Shown: positions 59,222-64,000 of the stretch, piece by piece
Layout of the letters: each line of letters opens with the position of its first letter
Position numbering within the stretch: position 1 is the first letter of the stretch
NCBI GenBank assembly: GCA_963725065.1
Contig: CAVRXD010000019.1
Location: forward strand, 70,788 to 134,787
From: VAZQ01 sp963725065
GTDB lineage: Bacteria; Pseudomonadota; Alphaproteobacteria; Rhizobiales; Xanthobacteraceae
Reading direction: 5' to 3'
Length of the DNA stretch: 64,000 bases
Notes under the pieces: model-generated
The model's input: the letters and a program-made list of their open reading frames with translations, nothing else
Told to the model about the DNA's origin: nothing
Databases searched by the model: none
Position numbers and translations under genes: made by a program

Positions 59222-59971
59222 ATGACCAAGGAACTCGCGGGCCGCGTCGCCATCGTCACCGGTGCCGGGCGCAATATCGGCCGCGGCATCGCGCTCGCGC
59301 TTGCCGACGGCGGCGCCGCTGTCATCGTCAACGTCCGCTCCAACCTCAAGGAAGCCGAGGCGGTTGCGGGCGAGATCGAGCGCGTGGGCGGCAAGGCGCT
59401 CGGCATCACTGCCGATGTCGCCGACGGCGCGGCAGTGCAAAAAATGGTCGCTGCCGCCGGGGCGCGCTTCGGCGGCGTCGACATCCTGGTCAACAACGCG
59501 GCGGTGCGCGCCGAGCAGGCATTCGAGAACATGTCGCTGGAGCAATGGCGCGCGGTCACCAGCATCATTCTCGACGGCGCGTTCAACTGCGTGCAGGCCT
59601 GCCTGCCCTATCTCAAGAAGAGTGGGGCAGGCGCGATCGTGAACATCGGCGGCCTCTCCGCCCATACCGGCGCAGCGCGCCGCCCGCATGTGGTGACCGC
59701 CAAGGCTGGGCTCATCGGTTTCACCCGCGCGCTGGCGCACGAGCTTGCCGGCGACAAGATCCGGGTGAATACGGTGACGCCCGGGCTGATGGCCGCGCCG
59801 CGCCCGGCCGGCCAGCCCGAACCGCAGCACCACTCGCTGGTGCATGCGCTGGTCGGCCGGCGCGGCCAGCCCGACGACATCGCGTCGGCGGTGCGCTTCA
59901 TCTGCGGTCCCGGCGCGGCCTTCATCACCGGGCAGAACATCCAGGTGAACGGCGGGACCTATCTGGGGTGA
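59222..59971 (+). CDS. SDR family oxidoreductase with atypical active site
   Basis: 249 residues. TGAGRNIGRGIALALADGG near residue 13 binds NAD(P), DVADGAAV and LVNNAAVR are present, and the C-terminal IQVNGGTYLG is typical. But the usual Ser-Tyr-x3-Lys triad is altered: where SS...YxxxK is expected it reads GGLSAHTG...HVVTAK. The Lys is kept, while Val stands at the Tyr position with His one place before it. It is likely to reduce or oxidise by another arrangement, or to have lost activity. It is co-directional with its neighbours in the catabolic cluster. Confidence 0.9.
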   Translation: MTKELAGRVAIVTGAGRNIGRGIALALADGGAAVIVNVRSNLKEAEAVAGEIERVGGKALGITADVADGAAVQKMVAAAGARFGGVDILVNNAAVRAEQAFENMSLEQWRAVTSIILDGAFNCVQACLPYLKKSGAGAIVNIGGLSAHTGAARRPHVVTAKAGLIGFTRALAHELAGDKIRVNTVTPGLMAAPRPAGQPEPQHHSLVHALVGRRGQPDDIASAVRFICGPGAAFITGQNIQVNGGTYLG

Positions 59972-60094
59972 CGCGGCAGCGGTGCCGCCATGGCCGCGCA
60001 GAAGGCATCCGGCGGGGAGGGGTGAATCCCGCGTCGAATAGTGCTAATCCCGTCGCGACCGACATCTCCGCATCACGAAAAATACGAGGACCCC

Positions 60095-61522
60095 ATGTAC
60101 AGCGATCTCGCGCTCTATATCGACGGCAAGTGGATGAACGGCGGCGGCCGCAAGGGCGAGGACGTGATCAACCCGGCGACCGAGAAGCCGCTGGCGCATC
60201 TGCCGCATGCAAGCAAGGCCGACCTCGACGAAGCGCTCGAGGCCGCGAAGAAAGGCTTCGCGCTGTGGCGGGCGACCTCGGCCTATGACCGCGCCAAGAT
60301 CATGCGCAAGGCTGCGGACCTCATGCGCGAGCGCCACGACGCGATCGCGAAAATCATGGTGCAGGAGCAGGGCAAGGTCTACGCCGAGGCCCGCGTCGAG
60401 GTCTTGACGTCGGCCGACATCATCGACTGGTACGCCGAGGAGGGTCGCCGCAGCTACGGCCGTATCGTGCCGGGGCGCGTCAAGGGCACGCGGCAACTGG
60501 TGGTCTCGGAGCCGGTCGGCGTCGTCGCCGCCTTCACCCCATGGAATTTCCCGGTGCTGACGCCTGCGCGCAAGGTCGGCGGCGCGCTCGCGGCGGGCTG
60601 CTCGCTCATTCTCAAAGCATCGGAAGAGACGCCGGGTGCCTGCGTGGAGATGGTGCGCTGCTTCGCCGACGCCGGCGTTCCGGCGGGCGTGCTCAACCTG
60701 GTGTTCGGTGTGCCGTCGGAAGTCTCCGAGCATCTGCTGGCCAAGGATGCCGTGCGCAAGATCTCGTTCACCGGCTCGATCCCGGTCGGCAAGCACCTCG
60801 CCGCGCTGGCGGCCAAGGGCATGAAGCGCACCACCATGGAACTCGGCGGCCACTCGCCGGTCGTCGTGTTCGCCGACGCCGATCCGGAAAAAGCCGCCGA
60901 CACCATCGCCGCGTTCAAGTATCGCAACGCCGGCCAGGTCTGCATCTCGCCGACGCGCTTCTACGTACAGGAGGATTCGTACAAGAAGTTTCTGGCGCGC
61001 TTCTCCGAATACGCCAAGGGCATCAAGCTCGGCGACGGGCTGGAGAAGGGCATCACCATGGGGCCGATGGCCAACGCGCGCCGCATCGAGGCCATGGAGA
61101 GCTTCGTGGCCGACGCCAAGCAGCGCGGCGGCAAGGTGGTGACCGGCGGCAAGCGGCACAGCAACCAGGGCTATTTCTACGAGCCGACTGTTGTCACCGA
61201 GGTGCCAGACGATTCAAAGGTGATGACGCAGGAGCCGTTCGGACCGATTGCGCCCATCGTCACGTTCAAGACCTTCGACGAGGTGGTGGAGCGCGCCAAC
61301 TCGCTGGAATACGGGCTTGCGGCCTACGCGTTCACGAGCTCGAACGCGACCGCGGCTGCGATCGGTGACGCCATGCAGTCAGGCATGGTCGGCGTCAACT
61401 CCATTGCGATCTCGACGCCGGAGACGCCGTTCGGCGGCGTGAAGGAATCCGGCCACGGCAGCGAGGGCGGCACCGAGGGGCTGAGCGCCTATCTCAATAC
61501 CAAGTTCATCTCGCAGGGCTGA
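60095..61522 (+). CDS. NAD(P)-dependent aldehyde dehydrogenase
   Basis: 475 residues. FTPWNFPVLTPARKVGGALAAGCS near residue 150, KASEETPG, FTGSIPVGKHL, the general base Glu in MELGGHSPV (about residue 249) and catalytic Cys in AGQVCISPTRFYV (about residue 283) are in place, with EPFGPIAPIV and the GGVKESGHGSEGG ending. The overall form resembles the succinate-semialdehyde dehydrogenase group, though the aldehyde is unknown. ATG 60095 has GAGGA upstream. It closes the plus-strand cluster and converges on the molybdenum hydroxylase gene. Confidence 0.95.
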   Translation: MYSDLALYIDGKWMNGGGRKGEDVINPATEKPLAHLPHASKADLDEALEAAKKGFALWRATSAYDRAKIMRKAADLMRERHDAIAKIMVQEQGKVYAEARVEVLTSADIIDWYAEEGRRSYGRIVPGRVKGTRQLVVSEPVGVVAAFTPWNFPVLTPARKVGGALAAGCSLILKASEETPGACVEMVRCFADAGVPAGVLNLVFGVPSEVSEHLLAKDAVRKISFTGSIPVGKHLAALAAKGMKRTTMELGGHSPVVVFADADPEKAADTIAAFKYRNAGQVCISPTRFYVQEDSYKKFLARFSEYAKGIKLGDGLEKGITMGPMANARRIEAMESFVADAKQRGGKVVTGGKRHSNQGYFYEPTVVTEVPDDSKVMTQEPFGPIAPIVTFKTFDEVVERANSLEYGLAAYAFTSSNATAAAIGDAMQSGMVGVNSIAISTPETPFGGVKESGHGSEGGTEGLSAYLNTKFISQG

Positions 61523-61540
61523 CCCGGTCCCAACAGCCAC

Positions 61541-61617
61541 GATGCGCGGGCTCGACCCGCGCATCCATCCTCTCACCGAAACGATGGGTTGCCGGGTCAA
61601 GCCCGGCGACGACGACG
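61541..61617. repeat. palindromic intergenic repeat (doublet)
   Basis: Two inverted, related half units: GATGCGCGGGCTCGACCCGCGCATCCATC (61541 on) and GATGGGTTGCCGGGTCAAGCCCGGCGACGACG (61583 on). Each forms a hairpin. They fill the gap between the convergent aldehyde dehydrogenase and hydroxylase genes, where they could also serve as a bidirectional stop. Confidence 0.7.
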
Positions 61618-63960
61618 TTACGCCTGCGCCGCCCTCTGGCATGCGTGCCAGAGCTTTTCCGGCGTCGCCGGCATGTCGAGATGCGCGCCGGCGCCGCCGG
61701 GAATCGCATCGGCGATGGCGTTCATGACAGCGGCGATCGCCGCTGTGGTGCCGGCCTCGCCCGCGCCCTTCACGCCGAGCGGATTGGTCGTGGCCGGCAC
61801 GGAGTGGATCGCGTCCTTGAACGCGGGCATGTCGCTGGCGCGCGGCATGGCGTAATCCATGAACGACCCCGTGACCAGTTGCCCGCCGGAGCTGTCGTAG
61901 ATCGCGTTTTCCAGCATGGCCTGGCCCAGGCCTTGGGCGATGGAGCCGTGGGTCTGGCCCTCGACGATCATGGTGTTGAGCGGGCGGCCGCAATCGTCGA
62001 CCGCGGCATAGGCCACGAGCGCCATCTCGCCGGTCTTGGGATCGATCTCGACCTCGGCGATGTGGCAGCCGTTGGGAAACGTCAGCGGCGTCTCCGCGTT
62101 GATCTTGGTATCGAGGTCTTCGGGGATCTCGCCGCGCTTTTTCATCTCCTTGGCGCGCGCGGCGAGATCGAACAGGGTGATGCTGCGATCGGTGCCCACC
62201 ACGCCGAAACGTCCGTCGCGGTACTCGATGTCGGTTTCTGCCGTTTCCAGCACGTTGGCGGCGATCGCCTTGCCCTTAGTCAGGAGCGCCTCGACGGTCT
62301 TGATCAGCGCATGGCTCACGGTCATCGCGGAGCGCGAGCCGACCGACGCATAGCCCGCGATCTCCATGGCGGAATCGCCGTGCCGGTGCTCGATGTGCTC
62401 CGGCTTGATGCCCAGCCGTTCCGCCAGCATGGGATTGAACACCGTGGCGTGGCCTTGGCCGGTCGACTGCACATTGAGGCCGAGAACGAGATGCTCGCCG
62501 CCGGGAAAGCTCAGCGCGGTCCCTTCGAGCGGAAAGCCGCCGGCATGCTCCAACATGCAGGAAATGCCGAACCCGCGGTACTTGCCGCGCTTGGCGGCCT
62601 CGCGCCGGCGCTGCTTGAAACCGTCGTGGTCGGCGAGCGCGAGGGCCTTGTCGAGCACGGTCTCGAACTCGCCGCTGTCGATGGTGGTGCCGACGGCGGT
62701 CTTGTATGGCATCGCCGACGACTTGATCAGGTTGCGCCGGCGCAGCTTGATGGGATCGATGCCGGTCACCCGCGCGGCCTCGTCGATCACGCGCTCGAGA
62801 ATGAAGTTCGCCTCCGGACGCCCCGCGCCGCGATAGGGAGCGGTGGTCGTGGTATTGGTGAACACGCAGCGCACGGCGATGTCGATCATCGGGATGTCGT
62901 ACATGCCGGGCAGGCAGCGCGTCAGATTCACGGTCTGGATGTTGGCGCCGACCGCGCCGATGAACGCGCCCATGCTGCCGAGGTGGCGCACGCGCAGCGC
63001 CAGGAACTTGCCGCGCTCGTCGAGCGCGAGCTCGACATCGCTGTAGGCGTCGCGGGCGTGATTGTCGCTCAGGAACGCCTCGGCGCGGTTGGACATCCAA
63101 TGCACCGGCCGGCCGATCTTGCGCGCCGCCACCAGGATCGCGAGGTATTCCGGATAAGGCCCGGTCTTCAATCCGAAGGCGCCGCCGACATCCTCGGTGA
63201 CCACCCGCAGGCGCGGGTTGGGAACGCCGAGGATGGGAGCAAGGCCGTCGCGCAATGCGCGCGCGCTCTGCGAGCAGCAGCGCAGGAAATAGCTCTCATC
63301 GGCAGGATCGTAGCTCGCGGTGGCGCCGCGCGGCTCCATCGACTGCACCAGGATGCGCTGATGGACCAGCGAGACCCGCGCCACGTGCTTGGCGGATGCG
63401 ATGATGCGATCGACCTCCTGGGCATTGGCGTCGGGGTCCTTCGCCAGGCCGGGCCAGTCGACCGCGATATTGCCCGGCGCCTCCGGCCAGATTTGCGGCG
63501 CGCCGTCGCGCACGGCCTCGCGCAGATCGACCACCGGCGTGCGCTCCTCGTAGTCGACGACGACCGCCTCGGCGCCGTCCTGCGCGGCCGTCAGGGTCTC
63601 GGCCACCACGACCGCGACCGCCTCGCCCACATGGCGCACGGTCTCGCCGGCGAGCGCGGGGCGATGCGGAATGACGAGCTTCTGGCCGCCCCGGCCGGCG
63701 AGCGGCGGGTGCTGGGAGATGTTGCCGATCCCCTCCATGTCGGCGGCGGTCAGCACCGCCAGCACGCCGGGCACCGCCTTCGCCGCCGCGGTATCGATCG
63801 AACGGATATCGGCAAAGGCGTGCGACGAGCGCACGAAATAGGCATAGGTCTGGCCGGTCAGCGGGGTGTCCGCCGCGTAACGTCCGAGCCCGCGCACCAG
63901 CGGATCATCCTCCAGGCGTGGCTGATGCTGCGCGCGGCGATCAACGGTCTTTGCATCCAT
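61618..63960 (-). CDS. xanthine dehydrogenase-family molybdopterin-binding subunit
   Basis: 780 residues, the size of CoxL/large subunits of molybdenum hydroxylases. LVRGLGRYAADTPLTGQTYAYFVRS begins the family domain; TEDVGGAFGLKTGPYPEY, APYRGAGRPEANFILERVID and QSTGQGHATVFNPMLAERLG follow. The GVKGAGEAGT segment near residue 734 holds the catalytic Glu. The CO-dehydrogenase active-site loop with Cys is absent, so this is a hydroxylase of the aldehyde/aromatic type. ATG 63960 has GGAAG upstream. Partner FAD and [2Fe-2S] genes are not seen in the window and may lie beyond the right edge. Confidence 0.93.
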   Translation of the reverse strand: MDAKTVDRRAQHQPRLEDDPLVRGLGRYAADTPLTGQTYAYFVRSSHAFADIRSIDTAAAKAVPGVLAVLTAADMEGIGNISQHPPLAGRGGQKLVIPHRPALAGETVRHVGEAVAVVVAETLTAAQDGAEAVVVDYEERTPVVDLREAVRDGAPQIWPEAPGNIAVDWPGLAKDPDANAQEVDRIIASAKHVARVSLVHQRILVQSMEPRGATASYDPADESYFLRCCSQSARALRDGLAPILGVPNPRLRVVTEDVGGAFGLKTGPYPEYLAILVAARKIGRPVHWMSNRAEAFLSDNHARDAYSDVELALDERGKFLALRVRHLGSMGAFIGAVGANIQTVNLTRCLPGMYDIPMIDIAVRCVFTNTTTTAPYRGAGRPEANFILERVIDEAARVTGIDPIKLRRRNLIKSSAMPYKTAVGTTIDSGEFETVLDKALALADHDGFKQRRREAAKRGKYRGFGISCMLEHAGGFPLEGTALSFPGGEHLVLGLNVQSTGQGHATVFNPMLAERLGIKPEHIEHRHGDSAMEIAGYASVGSRSAMTVSHALIKTVEALLTKGKAIAANVLETAETDIEYRDGRFGVVGTDRSITLFDLAARAKEMKKRGEIPEDLDTKINAETPLTFPNGCHIAEVEIDPKTGEMALVAYAAVDDCGRPLNTMIVEGQTHGSIAQGLGQAMLENAIYDSSGGQLVTGSFMDYAMPRASDMPAFKDAIHSVPATTNPLGVKGAGEAGTTAAIAAVMNAIADAIPGGAGAHLDMPATPEKLWHACQRAAQA

Positions 63961-64000
63961 AACGGCTTCCAATGTCGGGGAGGGGCGGTGCGAGGGCCAC

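Noticed and set aside
57803..59845. 680-codon open frame on the minus strand opposite the MmgE/PrpD and SDR genes
   Set aside because: High-GC shadow: Arg/His-rich translation with no motif, while the plus strand has two complete recognisable enzymes.
1..64000. CRISPR array, prophage, insertion sequence or defence island
   Set aside because: No regularly spaced repeats, no transposase or phage proteins, no recognisable defence genes; the only nuclease-like proteins (11136, 29187) stand alone.

Overview
The window looks like chromosome from a high-GC alphaproteobacterium of the order Hyphomicrobiales (Bradyrhizobium/Xanthobacteraceae side). The evidence is the FdxA-CarD gene pair, several small lineage-type hypothetical proteins (31514-32154), tRNA-Arg(CCT), HU, a cold-shock protein, and palindromic intergenic repeats. 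I see no integrase, transposase, phage gene or CRISPR array.

Layout. 1-2407: 7Fe ferredoxin, CarD-type RNA polymerase regulator with a strong terminator, and a secreted LTxxQ-like protein. 2616-5213: UbiD-type decarboxylase plus quinone oxidoreductase. 9449-5216 (minus): compact operon of a beta-hydroxyacid dehydrogenase, a cupin with a histone H1-like tail, a 2-keto-4-pentenoate hydratase-family protein and two Bug/TctC solute-binding proteins. 11984-9561 (minus): nuclease-fold protein and M48 lipoprotein protease. 12127-17394: heavy-metal-type RND pump (adaptor and permease) and beta-carbonic anhydrase. 17586-21188: tRNA-Arg and housekeeping small genes. 25119-21437 (minus): NMT1-type ABC importer followed by the broken remains of a [2Fe-2S] hydroxylase subunit; divergent from it are hyuA and hyuB. 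29187-32498: small orphan genes. 34971-32676 (minus): DUF188 protein and ABC-F ATPase. 35117-39698: a tiny zinc-ribbon ORF, an acyl-CoA synthetase and a second NMT1-type ABC importer. 40158-48407: NicX/M29-like protein, two more Bug proteins, VOC protein, amidohydrolase, HpaH-like hydratase and a frameshifted LVIVD propeller protein. 50118-48532 (minus): S10 serine carboxypeptidase. 50294-61522: a long plus-strand catabolic cluster (CoA-transferase, enoyl-CoA hydratase, Fe/polyamine-type ABC importer with two paralogous binding proteins, MmgE/PrpD protein, SDR, aldehyde dehydrogenase). 63960-61618 (minus): molybdopterin hydroxylase large subunit.

Taken together the window is a catabolic region. 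Uptake proteins (four orphan Bug proteins, three ABC importers) alternate with enzymes that hydrate, decarboxylate, CoA-activate or oxidise small organic acids and cyclic amides. Substrates cannot be assigned from sequence alone.

The most unusual items are: a collapsed CoxS-like pseudogene at 21437-21697; a sigma-70 region 3-like insert inside the LVIVD propeller protein, whose gene also carries a +1 frameshift near 48128-48131; the H1-tailed cupin; a minus-oriented terminator hairpin placed just upstream of an unannotated 54-residue zinc-ribbon ORF; and a 113/114-bp repeat element in two copies, each made of inverted half units.
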